A DNA stretch of 26,936 nucleotides, taken from IMG/VR virus record IMGVR_UViG_3300042898_003706, positions 1 through 26,936 of that record. One strand, 5' to 3'. The stretch's first letter is position 1. The number at the start of each line of letters is the position of its first letter. This document shows, one piece after another, positions 14,316-21,931 of this stretch. The notes beneath the pieces are model-generated. The model was given only the letters and a program-made list of their open reading frames with translations, made no database searches and was not told the DNA's origin. The position numbers were made by a program, and so were the translations under genes. The stretch is from a virus.

Positions 14316-15875
14316 ATGAATATAGTAATTTTATCTGCACAAGCTGAAGCTGACCAATCTTCATTCCAACTAATAAACAGTTACGCATGGCATAATGAAT
14401 TTAGTTATTCCAGAAATGCTGGCGCCTATAAGATCGCAGCAGAGATGCGCAATCTAGGGCATAATGTTGAGGTCTTGGATTTCATTGTCTATTGGCCCGA
14501 AGAAGCAATTAAGAAATATTTTGAAGAACGTGCCGATCAAATAGATGTAGTTGCATGGAGTTCACAATTTTTTTTCAGACATTCGTTTTATCTAGAGTAT
14601 TGTGATTATATTAAAGAACTCAACCCAAATATAACAATAATAACAGGTGGCCCTAAGGTTGCTAACTTATTAAATTTTACCAAAAGTAAATATTTGATCG
14701 CTGGATATGCAGAAACAGCAATAGTTGATGTATTAAATCACATAGAAAAGAAACCCAATAAGTTAAAATTTCAAATAGTTAACGGTCAATACTATGTAGA
14801 TTGCCTAAAACATTATACAATGATAGAATTACCGCCTTTAGAGACCAAATATCATCCTAGTGATTATATTATTCCTTCAGAAACGCTAACACTCAGTACT
14901 TCAAGAGGATGTATATTCAAATGCGATTTCTGTACTTATCCGTATATTGGTAAGAAAAAAGGTGAATTTACCAGGATGGGGGCCGAAACTTACTATAATG
15001 AGTTAATGCAAAATTATATACAGTGGGGTACGACTAACTATTATCTAGCTGATGAGACTGCCAACGATTTGATTGATAAACTAATGGACCTCGAAGAGGC
15101 AGCTAAAATGTTGCCCTTTAAATTGGATATCACTGGATTTGCCAGATTAGATTTATTGATTAAACAAGAACCTCATTGGGCACTCTTTAAAAATATTGGA
15201 TTTACTAATTGGCATTTGGGTGTAGAAACATTTAGTCCCACATCTCTCAAAGCAATATCTAAACCATACTCGCCAGTTAAGTTGCAACAGGCACTAATAA
15301 AAATACGCGAGTATTTTCCTGAAGCAAATATGACTGCTTCTTTCATATTAGGGGCACCATACGATAGTCCAGAGCTGTTTGAAAAACACACAATCTCATG
15401 GTTAACAGGGACGGGCAAAGGTGTGCTGTCCGGAATAAGCATATTTGCTTTAAATGTACCCAGAGAAACACCGTATGCAGTTGGAAGTGAAATATCAAAG
15501 AATTTTAGAAATTATGGATATAATGAAATGACTGCTGATGAAATAGCACACGAAATGAAACTGCATCCGTCTATTACTATGAGTACAGTAGAAGAAACCT
15601 CAAAATATAATGTGCTATGGTCTACACCAGATTGGAATGTTATTTCAACAGAAACCTATTCCAGAGAAATTACTAAAACGGCATTACAACCAAATAATAT
15701 ATCTTGTTGGACTAGATCTAGAGCAATCAATGTGGGAATAACCCCTCAGGAAATTAAACAGTTGGTCAATCCAAATAATCAACCCCTGTCTAAACTAATC
15801 AGACAAAAAGTCGATGAATGTAGAAATGCATATATCAATAAAAAACTTGCACACAATTGGTTTCACGTGTTATAA
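14316..15875 (+). CDS. cobalamin-binding-type radical SAM protein
   Basis: A 519-aa protein. Residues 1-185 look like a B12-binding Rossmann-type domain (VEVLDFIVYW, DVVAWSSQFFF, ITIITGGPK at 107-114, IAGYAETAI). The radical SAM core begins at RGC(199)IFKC(203)DFC(206), followed by LADETAND, LGVETFSPTSLKAISKPYS and SFILGAPYDSPE, the typical strand endings of this class. Members often methylate unactivated carbons or rearrange and ligate substrates; the DxHxxG cobalamin motif is not obvious, so base-off cobalamin binding is uncertain. I chose ATG 14316 because the in-frame extension to 14196 runs through the tRNA-Ser gene. It sits between an acyltransferase and sugar-activation genes, so a carbohydrate or lipid substrate is plausible. 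Confidence 0.87.
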   Translation: MNIVILSAQAEADQSSFQLINSYAWHNEFSYSRNAGAYKIAAEMRNLGHNVEVLDFIVYWPEEAIKKYFEERADQIDVVAWSSQFFFRHSFYLEYCDYIKELNPNITIITGGPKVANLLNFTKSKYLIAGYAETAIVDVLNHIEKKPNKLKFQIVNGQYYVDCLKHYTMIELPPLETKYHPSDYIIPSETLTLSTSRGCIFKCDFCTYPYIGKKKGEFTRMGAETYYNELMQNYIQWGTTNYYLADETANDLIDKLMDLEEAAKMLPFKLDITGFARLDLLIKQEPHWALFKNIGFTNWHLGVETFSPTSLKAISKPYSPVKLQQALIKIREYFPEANMTASFILGAPYDSPELFEKHTISWLTGTGKGVLSGISIFALNVPRETPYAVGSEISKNFRNYGYNEMTADEIAHEMKLHPSITMSTVEETSKYNVLWSTPDWNVISTETYSREITKTALQPNNISCWTRSRAINVGITPQEIKQLVNPNNQPLSKLIRQKVDECRNAYINKKLAHNWFHVL

Positions 15876-15886
15876 TATTGCAATAT

Positions 15887-15962
15887 GCTCCCATCGTCTA
15901 GAGGCCCAGGACACCCGCCTTTCACGCAGGTAACACGAGTTCAAATCTCGTTGGGAGTACCA
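15887..15962 (+). tRNA. tRNA-Glu(UUC)
   Basis: The acceptor arm GCTCCCA (15887-15893) pairs with TGGGAGT (15952-15958, first pair G-U), then A and an encoded CCA. The anticodon loop CTTTCAC gives TTC. The anticodon stem CCCGC/GCAGG carries one C-A mismatch, and the T-arm CGAGT-TCAAATCTCG is normal. It lies in the short gap between two protein genes. Confidence 0.9.
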
Positions 15963-15981
15963 AATTTATTTTAGCTCGGCC

Positions 15982-16010
15982 TTGCAAAAAGTTAAATAGT
16001 AGTATATAAT
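15982..16010 (+). promoter_or_regulatory. sigma-70-type promoter ahead of the sugar module
   Basis: TTGCAA at 15982-15987, a 17-base spacer, and a perfect TATAAT at 16005-16010. A start near 16017 would leave a leader of about 14 bases holding the AGAGG ribosome-binding site (16021-16025) for ATG 16031. It probably drives the run of overlapping genes from 16031 to 20635 and tRNA-Leu. Confidence 0.6.
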
Positions 16011-16030
16011 TATCTACATAAGAGGCCGCT

Positions 16031-16501
16031 ATGACTGTAGAATTCCTAAGAATTGAAGATTGCCACGTGGTACATAAACCATGGGGAACCGAAACTTGGC
16101 TTATGCCAGGTAATGATGTTTATCCATTTGCACTCAAAGAATTAATCTTAAAAGCAGGGTTTGTTACCAGCTTACAAGTACATCAATACAAATCAGAAAG
16201 TATCCATTTACATATTGGTAAAGGTGCACTAGCATATCATCCACGACCGTTTGATTGCGAGCGTTTTTTAGCAGGTGGATATTCAGCCGAAGAAATTGCA
16301 CAGATCAAATCAGAACTTATAGTACAAGAATTAGAGCCAGGCGCGGTATTCCATACTCCACCTAATACTGTCCATCGCATGATCGCCTATGATGATTTAC
16401 ATTACACAGAAGCCAGCACCACTCAATTAGATGACGTAATACGCCTTGAAGACTCTGCAAACAGAGGTCATGGAAGAATCGATGCCGAACACCAACAATA
16501 A
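16031..16501 (+). CDS. mannose-6-phosphate isomerase-like cupin
   Basis: A 156-aa single-domain cupin. KPWGTETW near residue 18 opens the fold as in type II phosphomannose isomerases. VHQYKSESIHLHIGKG supplies His and Glu metal ligands around residues 49-58, PPNTVHRM the later His, and the end EASTTQLDDVIRLEDSANRGHGRI matches the DDxIRLEDxxGR terminal motif of that family. It would isomerise or epimerise a sugar phosphate, or bind one, in a divalent-metal site. It heads the operon of sugar genes behind its own promoter and an AGAGG ribosome-binding site. Without the GDP-mannose pyrophosphorylase domain it is often fused to, it is a stand-alone version. Other sugar-modifying cupins cannot be excluded. 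Confidence 0.85.
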   Translation: MTVEFLRIEDCHVVHKPWGTETWLMPGNDVYPFALKELILKAGFVTSLQVHQYKSESIHLHIGKGALAYHPRPFDCERFLAGGYSAEEIAQIKSELIVQELEPGAVFHTPPNTVHRMIAYDDLHYTEASTTQLDDVIRLEDSANRGHGRIDAEHQQ

Positions 16502-18086
16502 ACTCACAGTATTAATCCTAGCCGCGGGCTATGGTCGTCGTATGGGACCATTTGGTCGTATGATACCCAAAGCACTTATTCCATATGACAACAAACCTTT
16601 GATCAGCCACATCATGGCTAAGTTTGATATGGGCACACGTTTCGTTGTTGCCTGTGGTCATATGGGCCAATATATTAAAGATTATGTCAGCGTGGTCCAC
16701 AGCGACAAAGATGTAGTATTTGTAGACATTCCTAACTATGCAGAAGGTGATACCGGACCTGCAACCAGCATACAGGCCTGTGCAAAATATCTACATGGTG
16801 GATTCATGTGGTTAGCCTGCGACACATTATTTGATTTTGAATATAGAGATAAATTAGATCACGATTGGATCGGTGTCCATCCAGTAGACAGTGCTATCGC
16901 ACAAGACTATTGTTGGATTGAACGTGAAGCTGATAAAATTATCAGCGTAAAGAATAAACTACCTAGCAAGACCGCAGTTGATGCGTTCATTGGTTTGATG
17001 TATGCTAAAGACGATCAATATCTAAACAACTTAATACATCGTAAAGCCAAAGAAACTCCAGAAGGATTTGATGGACTTAAATTACGAGCACACACAGTAC
17101 GTGGATGGAAAGACTTTGGCACTTATGAGAAATGGGAAGAACTAAGCAGTGAGTTTACAGATGTGAGTTTTCCTAAACCAGATGAACTATTCTACAACGA
17201 TAATAAAAAGATCGTCAAGTTTTGGACTAATCCTCGACAGGCAGAAATGCGTGTCAAACGAGCAAACTGTAATCCAGAGGCCATGCCCTCAAATGTAGAA
17301 CAATCAGGAAACTTCTTAATACACGACTTTGCCAAAGGTGATATCGTTTATAATCAATACTCACCAGAAGTGTTTGAAAGTATGCTGGCTTGGTGTGAAT
17401 CAACATTATGGAAACCTGCTCCATCTGAGAACAATGCTGATATAGATCACCTAACTATCTGTAATAAATTCTATCATGATAAAACCATGGAACGTGTAGA
17501 AATGTTCCGCGCCAAATATGCTAACTGGTCAGAGCCTTGCGTGGTTAATGGAATCGAAGTAGATACTATCGACACATACCTAAGCAAGATTGACTTTACC
17601 TGGTTAACTACAGAAACGTCATGGAAGTTTATCCACGGTGACCTACACTTTGATAATACCATTTACCAACATGGACAATACCTAGGTTCGTTGGATCTAT
17701 ACAAACAAGACAAAGAAACATATAAAGACAAGTTTACTGCCATCGATTGGCGCACTGACTTTGGCGGCGCATTATACGGCGACCAATATTATGATCTAGC
17801 TAAAATGCTAGGCGGCTTACATTTGAGCTATAAAGACATCAAACATGAACGTTACAGCTATACAGAACGCAATGATTATGCTACAATAGAAGTTCCTAGC
17901 GTAAAAGATGTTCAGGTATATGAAGATATCTTACAGCGTTGGGTGGTTAAACAAGGATTGGATTGGAAGAAGGTCAAGACCTTAGTACCTATTATCTACT
18001 TGAACATGAGCCCATTGCACGAAGCACCATTTGATAAGTTCTTAGTAGCATTAGCACAGTTACACTTTAGTAAGGTATTAGGATAA
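16482..18086 (+). CDS. fusion of sugar-phosphate nucleotidyltransferase and APH/choline-kinase-like kinase
   Basis: A 534-aa two-domain protein. Residues 1 to about 230 form a nucleotidyltransferase of the GT-A-like fold: LILAAGYGRRMGPFG is the NTP-binding signature, IPKALIPY follows it, and LACDTLFDFE is the metal-binding region. Residues from about 250 to 534 resemble aminoglycoside/choline kinases: IHGDLHFDNT is the Brenner catalytic motif (HGDLHxxN) and AIDWRTDFGG is the DxD/DWR metal site. One chain would phosphorylate a sugar or similar alcohol and then activate it with an NTP. The start is probably ATG 16482, behind GGAAGA; ATG 16470 is also possible. It overlaps the cupin gene by 20 bases and the phosphatase gene by one base (TAATG). 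Confidence 0.88.
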   Translation: MPNTNNKLTVLILAAGYGRRMGPFGRMIPKALIPYDNKPLISHIMAKFDMGTRFVVACGHMGQYIKDYVSVVHSDKDVVFVDIPNYAEGDTGPATSIQACAKYLHGGFMWLACDTLFDFEYRDKLDHDWIGVHPVDSAIAQDYCWIEREADKIISVKNKLPSKTAVDAFIGLMYAKDDQYLNNLIHRKAKETPEGFDGLKLRAHTVRGWKDFGTYEKWEELSSEFTDVSFPKPDELFYNDNKKIVKFWTNPRQAEMRVKRANCNPEAMPSNVEQSGNFLIHDFAKGDIVYNQYSPEVFESMLAWCESTLWKPAPSENNADIDHLTICNKFYHDKTMERVEMFRAKYANWSEPCVVNGIEVDTIDTYLSKIDFTWLTTETSWKFIHGDLHFDNTIYQHGQYLGSLDLYKQDKETYKDKFTAIDWRTDFGGALYGDQYYDLAKMLGGLHLSYKDIKHERYSYTERNDYATIEVPSVKDVQVYEDILQRWVVKQGLDWKKVKTLVPIIYLNMSPLHEAPFDKFLVALAQLHFSKVLG

Positions 18087-18556
18087 TGTATAAACGTTTT
18101 ATCATGGATGTAGATGGTGTATTAAACGATGGCATGCTCTATTGGTACGCTGGCGGGAAACCATTTAAAGCCTTTGGTAACTATGATCATGATGGACTTA
18201 AACTCCTACGTAAACATCTAGAAATAGAATTTGTATCAGCCGACGAAGTAGGTTGGCCTATTACAGAAAGCCGTATCGTTGATCATATGAAATTTCCTTG
18301 TACTATGGTTAAAGAAAAAGATAGACTTAACTGGGTCTTGAGCAAGGGAGATCCAAAGGAAACTATCTTTATGGGCGACGGCCCCTATGATGCAAAGATA
18401 TTCCCACATGTGGGGTTAAGTATTGCTCCGGCTCAGGCTTGGAAAACAGCGATTGAAAACGCAGACTATGTCACAGACCGCGAAGGCGGTAAAGGTGCAG
18501 TCATGGAAGCCTGCGTGCATATTATGTATTTAATGGACATTGAAAATGAATTTTAG
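18086..18556 (+). CDS. KdsC-like HAD phosphatase
   Basis: A 156-aa protein of the HAD superfamily, cap-less KdsC (type C0) size. DVDGVLNDG at residues 8-16 contains the nucleophile and acid/base aspartates (DxD). V-S-A at 52-54 is motif II, K75 in VKEKDRLNW is the motif III lysine region, and MGDGPYDAKIF is motif IV. KdsC-type enzymes remove phosphate from 3-deoxy sugar-acid phosphates such as KDO-8-phosphate, and relatives act on other sugar phosphates. It is embedded by overlaps between the nucleotidyltransferase-kinase and the aldolase, so it probably dephosphorylates the aldolase product or an intermediate of the same pathway. Specificity cannot be read from the sequence. Confidence 0.9.
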   Translation: MYKRFIMDVDGVLNDGMLYWYAGGKPFKAFGNYDHDGLKLLRKHLEIEFVSADEVGWPITESRIVDHMKFPCTMVKEKDRLNWVLSKGDPKETIFMGDGPYDAKIFPHVGLSIAPAQAWKTAIENADYVTDREGGKGAVMEACVHIMYLMDIENEF

Positions 18557-19532
18557 ACTAGGGTTTGGGCCAATGAGCCGTGAAGTTATTGAGATATTGT
18601 GTAATTATAGCCACAATAATAAAAAACCATTGATGATTATTGCTAGCCGCAATCAGGTCGATGCTGAAAGTGGGTATGTAATGACAACCCCACAGATACG
18701 TGAACAGTTGTCTACATTGCCTACGGAATATATTTGGATGTGTCGCGATCACTGTGGTCCATATTTCTTAGACGCAGAAAAAAGTTTAAGTCTACGCGAT
18801 GCTGTAGAAGCAACTAAGAAAACTATCGCCTACGATATTGAACAAGGATTTAATTTAATCCATATCGATACTAGTCGTGTTGATGATACTTATGGTATCG
18901 CTGAAGAACTATTTAAATTCTGTTTGGATCTGAACCCAAATATCCAATTTGAATTTGGTACAGAAGAAAACGTAGGTGTAGCCGCAGGTGCAATCAAATA
19001 TAAAGCAGACGTGGCCTTTGCTAAAGATATTCCTAACATTCAATTTGTTGTAGCACAAACAGGTAGCCTGTGTCACGAAGATCATCAAGCAGGTGGCTTT
19101 GAAACTGATACAGTTAAAGAACTAGTTGACGTGGCTAATACTAATGGCGTTAAGATGAAAGAACATAACGCTGATTATTTGTCAGCTGAAGAAATCAGCC
19201 TACGCAGTACTGTAGGTGTACATGCTCTTAACATAGCACCACAGCTAGGTGTAGTCCAGACTAAACTATTACGTAGATTAGTTGAAGCTCACCCAGATGC
19301 ACAAGGTCAATGGATGGATTTTGCTAACGAAGTAGTTGCCAGTGGTCGTTGGCGTAAGTGGACTGACCGTGACGACCGTGAGCATCAAATTAATGTTGCA
19401 GGCCACTATTGTTTTTCATCAAGCAAATATCAAGCCTTGGTAAATGTGCTTAATCAACAGACAGACTGGAAAGCTGCTATCACCGGCGAAATTGAATATA
19501 TCTTAGATTTATACACAAATAATCTAAAATGA
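18546..19532 (+). CDS. GatZ/KbaZ-like class II aldolase family protein
   Basis: A 328-aa protein resembling the tagatose-1,6-bisphosphate aldolase GatZ/KbaZ family. PLMIIASRNQVDAESGYV near the N-terminus matches the family's IEATxNQVN...GY block. RDHCGPY follows, then a central FEFGTEENVG strand, and KEHNADYLSAEEI with an INIAP-type segment late in the protein. In enteric bacteria GatZ/KbaZ assist a class II aldolase that joins or cleaves C3 units. Relatives in polysaccharide clusters may be aldolases in their own right, which would fit the phosphatase just upstream. The start is taken as ATG 18546; TTG 18540 is two codons earlier. It overlaps the phosphatase gene by 11 bases and the next gene by 4. 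Confidence 0.8.
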   Translation: MNFRLGFGPMSREVIEILCNYSHNNKKPLMIIASRNQVDAESGYVMTTPQIREQLSTLPTEYIWMCRDHCGPYFLDAEKSLSLRDAVEATKKTIAYDIEQGFNLIHIDTSRVDDTYGIAEELFKFCLDLNPNIQFEFGTEENVGVAAGAIKYKADVAFAKDIPNIQFVVAQTGSLCHEDHQAGGFETDTVKELVDVANTNGVKMKEHNADYLSAEEISLRSTVGVHALNIAPQLGVVQTKLLRRLVEAHPDAQGQWMDFANEVVASGRWRKWTDRDDREHQINVAGHYCFSSSKYQALVNVLNQQTDWKAAITGEIEYILDLYTNNLK

Positions 19533-20635
19533 TCGTTTTATTTAATGTAAAGATCACTGATGTGAAAATGACACATCCGTATGCTGGTACAGTATATGAC
19601 CGGGCTAGTTGGTTCCCAGTTAGCAACAGATTTGACATATTTAAATACTGTCTCGCTAGTCGTGCGGTCATGGCCCCGGTAGTAGACAAGTTTGTATTCT
19701 ATATTGACCTAGCAGAGTTTACCCACCGCCAAGAAGAATTGTATGAATATATGTTGAGTATATTCCCCCGGGACAAATTAGAAGTCAATTGGTATAGGAT
19801 AGATCGCACACAAAAATGGAGGGACCTTTGTGATAGCCAATTTACTGATAATAATGAGTTAATTTGGTATGAAGGTAACGATGATCATATCTTTATAGAC
19901 AGTAACTTAGATATGATTAGTGCGGCTGTTAATACACTAAACGCTGACCCTGATCCATTGGCTGTGATGTATTATAGCCATTGGCCAGAACAGATGCGCA
20001 TGAGCTTGCTACATAACGGTGAATTAACATCAGATGGTAATTTTATCAAGTTCCAATGGGATACTGTTGATAGTCTACTAATGATGAAAGCAGATAGATT
20101 CAAGAAGTATTGGTTTGATACAGATTGTGGTGAAGATAATATGTATCGATCAGACTCACTTGGGTGGCAATACGGATTGAAAATACCCGGCACCGTATAT
20201 TCTCCCACAAAAGAGTTAATACGACACTATGATGGTTACAGTCATGTGGGTAATCTATTAGGTACTATAGCACCTCCATTATTTGTACCAATAGGATTTT
20301 TAGATCATAATATGAAAGTACGAGTTGGATATCCTGAGCGTAAAGAAGGGTGGACTAATTTATATTCAGCGGCAGAAAGATTGTACAGCATAGACCCTAA
20401 CGGTGCAGAATATCGTTGGTGTGTGGAAGATATTCCTTTGTTTTGGAAGCCGTATATCAGTGAATTTGATATTAATTTAGATCAAGATATCGCTGCACTA
20501 AAACAAGCACGTGACTCTGCATTTTTGTCTATGACTAAAATTCCAATGAAGGCACATGGGCATGTGTTTAATTATGAATGCCACCCAAAAGAATGGTTTA
20601 CAAAACATTTACTAAGTGCTAAACTAATAAATTAG
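19529..20635 (+). CDS. probable glycosyltransferase (GT-A-like)
   Basis: A 368-aa protein without membrane segments. The N-terminal half shows a GT-A-like order of elements: FDIFKYCLASRAVMAP, a strand ending FVFYID, a later strand IWYEGNDDHIFIDSN with an acidic pair (NDDH, a DxD-like metal site), and a middle block with TVDSLLMMKADRFKKYW. The aromatic-rich C-terminal half could bind the acceptor. It would transfer the sugar made by the upstream genes. The family itself was not recognised with certainty; context (four preceding sugar genes, ATGA overlap with the aldolase) carries much of the weight. The final G of its TAG stop is the first base of tRNA-Leu. Confidence 0.6.
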   Translation: MIVLFNVKITDVKMTHPYAGTVYDRASWFPVSNRFDIFKYCLASRAVMAPVVDKFVFYIDLAEFTHRQEELYEYMLSIFPRDKLEVNWYRIDRTQKWRDLCDSQFTDNNELIWYEGNDDHIFIDSNLDMISAAVNTLNADPDPLAVMYYSHWPEQMRMSLLHNGELTSDGNFIKFQWDTVDSLLMMKADRFKKYWFDTDCGEDNMYRSDSLGWQYGLKIPGTVYSPTKELIRHYDGYSHVGNLLGTIAPPLFVPIGFLDHNMKVRVGYPERKEGWTNLYSAAERLYSIDPNGAEYRWCVEDIPLFWKPYISEFDINLDQDIAALKQARDSAFLSMTKIPMKAHGHVFNYECHPKEWFTKHLLSAKLIN

Positions 20636-20719
20636 CCCTGGTGGTGGAATTGGTAGACACACTGGTCTTAGAAGCCAGCGACGCGAGTCATGAGAGTTCG
20701 AGTCTCTCCTGGGGCACCA
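20635..20719 (+). tRNA. tRNA-Leu(UAG)
   Basis: The acceptor GCCCTGG (20635-20641) pairs with CTGGGGC (20709-20715, two G-U pairs), then A and an encoded CCA. The anticodon stem CTGGT/GCCAG encloses the loop CTTAGAA, anticodon TAG. It has a long variable arm (class II) and the T-arm GAGAG-TTCGAGT-CTCTC. Its first base is the last base of the upstream stop codon. Confidence 0.93.
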
Positions 20720-20743
20720 ATCAAATAACAAAGGGGAATAAAA

Positions 20744-20950
20744 ATGGCAAAAACTAATGCAAATTTTAATATGTCGAGAGTAACAAAATACAAACTAGCT
20801 GGGTATATTGATCCGGTAGCACGTAACTTTTATAAAAAGATGATGGTTGATGCTGAAGCAACATTAATAGCGGCTAAGAATCGCAAGTTTAGTGACCCAG
20901 CGTCTGCACAAAAAGGTGGAAATCGCACACAACCAAAAGAAAGCGAATAA
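20744..20950 (+). CDS. small conserved T4-like phage protein, function unknown
   Basis: A 68-aa basic protein (NFNMSRVTKYKLAGYI, then FYKKMMVDAE and a Lys/Arg/Gln-rich tail). Short proteins with an N-terminal NFxMS-K/R-xTK pattern followed by a K(R)xMIxAE-type helix occur in T4-like marine phages, but no role is known to me. The start ATG 20744 is supported by AAGGGG at 20731-20736. The stop overlaps the acyl carrier protein start (TAATG). The sequence is compatible with a small nucleic-acid- or protein-binding factor. It has no cysteines or repeats that would suggest a modified peptide. Confidence 0.75.
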   Translation: MAKTNANFNMSRVTKYKLAGYIDPVARNFYKKMMVDAEATLIAAKNRKFSDPASAQKGGNRTQPKESE

Positions 20951-21192
20951 TGAATAATAATGTTGAAGAACAATTAAAGAAGATTGTAGCTAACCAATTA
21001 GGGCGGAATGTAGAAGAGTTGGATATCAATGATGAATTACTAAACGATCTGGGCGGAGATTCTTTAGATGCTGTTGAAATAACTCTTTCTATAGAAGAAC
21101 AATTTAACATCAGAATTGCAGATGCAGAATATGTTAATTTAAAAACACTTCAGGAATACGCTGAGTTAATTAAAACCAAATTGGAAAAATAA
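20950..21192 (+). CDS. acyl carrier protein
   Basis: An 80-aa, acidic, helical protein with the phosphopantetheine site GGDSLD (Ser38) and the typical following helix (AVEITLSIEEQFNIRI), then a final ALIKTK-type helix. Length and pattern equal bacterial acyl carrier proteins, which hold acyl, aminoacyl or other thioester-bound intermediates on a 4'-phosphopantetheine arm attached by a host transferase. No ketosynthase, adenylation or thioesterase gene is visible in the window, so the phage either uses the host's lipid machinery or loads a cargo for the neighbouring methyltransferase and radical SAM enzyme. It follows the small phage protein with a TAATG overlap. Confidence 0.93.
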   Translation: MNNNVEEQLKKIVANQLGRNVEELDINDELLNDLGGDSLDAVEITLSIEEQFNIRIADAEYVNLKTLQEYAELIKTKLEK

Positions 21193-21195
21193 AAT

Positions 21196-21252
21196 ATGGA
21201 TTGTAAAGTAAAAGATATAAATTTAGCAACCCAGCACCAGAATAATGACTGA
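21196..21252 (+). pseudogene. 18-codon remnant resembling the start of ahcY
   Basis: ATG 21196 opens an 18-codon frame beginning MDCKVKDINLA, nearly the same as [11 protein letters not shown], the start of the SAH hydrolase encoded at 24510. The first 20 bases differ at only one position, and 25 of the first 33 bases agree; similarity ends there. The frame stops at 21250-21252, within the methyltransferase start. It may be a decayed or partial duplicate of ahcY, or a scar of recombination at that gene. Chance similarity or a tiny leader peptide are the alternatives. Confidence 0.45.
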
Positions 21253-21931
21253 TAAAATCAGAGATTTTTATAGTAGGATAAACTTCCCGGGACATTATAC
21301 CTGGGAAGACATCTGCTTTTATGGCGAGCATGGCATACACAATATATATCTTAAAGAAATTGATAAAATATTAAAAGATGATATTGATGTATTAGATGTT
21401 GGGTGTGGAACCGGGCTTGTATCAAATCTTTTTGCACATAGATATTCTAGTTCATTTACTAGCATAGACTTCTCTGATTCGATTGATTATGCAATGGAAT
21501 TTTCTAAGAAAAACGGCATTAAGAATGTTCGATGGGTTAAAAAGGATTTTTTAAAGTTTAACACAGAAAAGAAGTATGATGTTATAATCTGTTGCGGAGT
21601 ATTGCACCATATACCCGAATATAAACAAGCATTGGCTAAAATGAAAAGCCTGCTTAAACCCAACGGTAAATTAATATTGGCTGTTTACAATAAGTATGGA
21701 AAAATACTTAAACATTTGGTTAAGATCAACTATAACAGCGATATATTATATCAAGATCAAGAGAATAACCCTTTTGAATTAAGTTTCACACATGATCAAG
21801 TATTGGCAATGTGTGACGACCTAATATTTCATTCTGTTAATCCTAGTGTTGCTAATAGACTAGTTAACTTGTTAGCCTGTTTTAACAGCTCAAATGGTGG
21901 ATTAGCATTGTATGTCTTCAGCAAATCCTAA
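21245..21931 (+). CDS. class I SAM-dependent methyltransferase
   Basis: A 228-aa protein. RINFPGHYT near residue 15 is an N-terminal signature seen in a group of methyltransferases. Motif I is DVLDVGCGTG at about 48-57, motif II is the acidic SIDFSDS, motif IV is YDVIICCGVLHHI, and the post-motif strand is LKPNGKLILAVY. It would methylate an unknown acceptor with SAM, perhaps a carrier-bound or sugar intermediate, because it lies between the acyl carrier protein and a cobalamin-type radical SAM gene. The start ATG 21245 overlaps the stop of the short ahcY-like remnant (ATGACTGA). The 3' end overlaps the next gene by 20 bases. Confidence 0.9.
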   Translation: MTDKIRDFYSRINFPGHYTWEDICFYGEHGIHNIYLKEIDKILKDDIDVLDVGCGTGLVSNLFAHRYSSSFTSIDFSDSIDYAMEFSKKNGIKNVRWVKKDFLKFNTEKKYDVIICCGVLHHIPEYKQALAKMKSLLKPNGKLILAVYNKYGKILKHLVKINYNSDILYQDQENNPFELSFTHDQVLAMCDDLIFHSVNPSVANRLVNLLACFNSSNGGLALYVFSKS

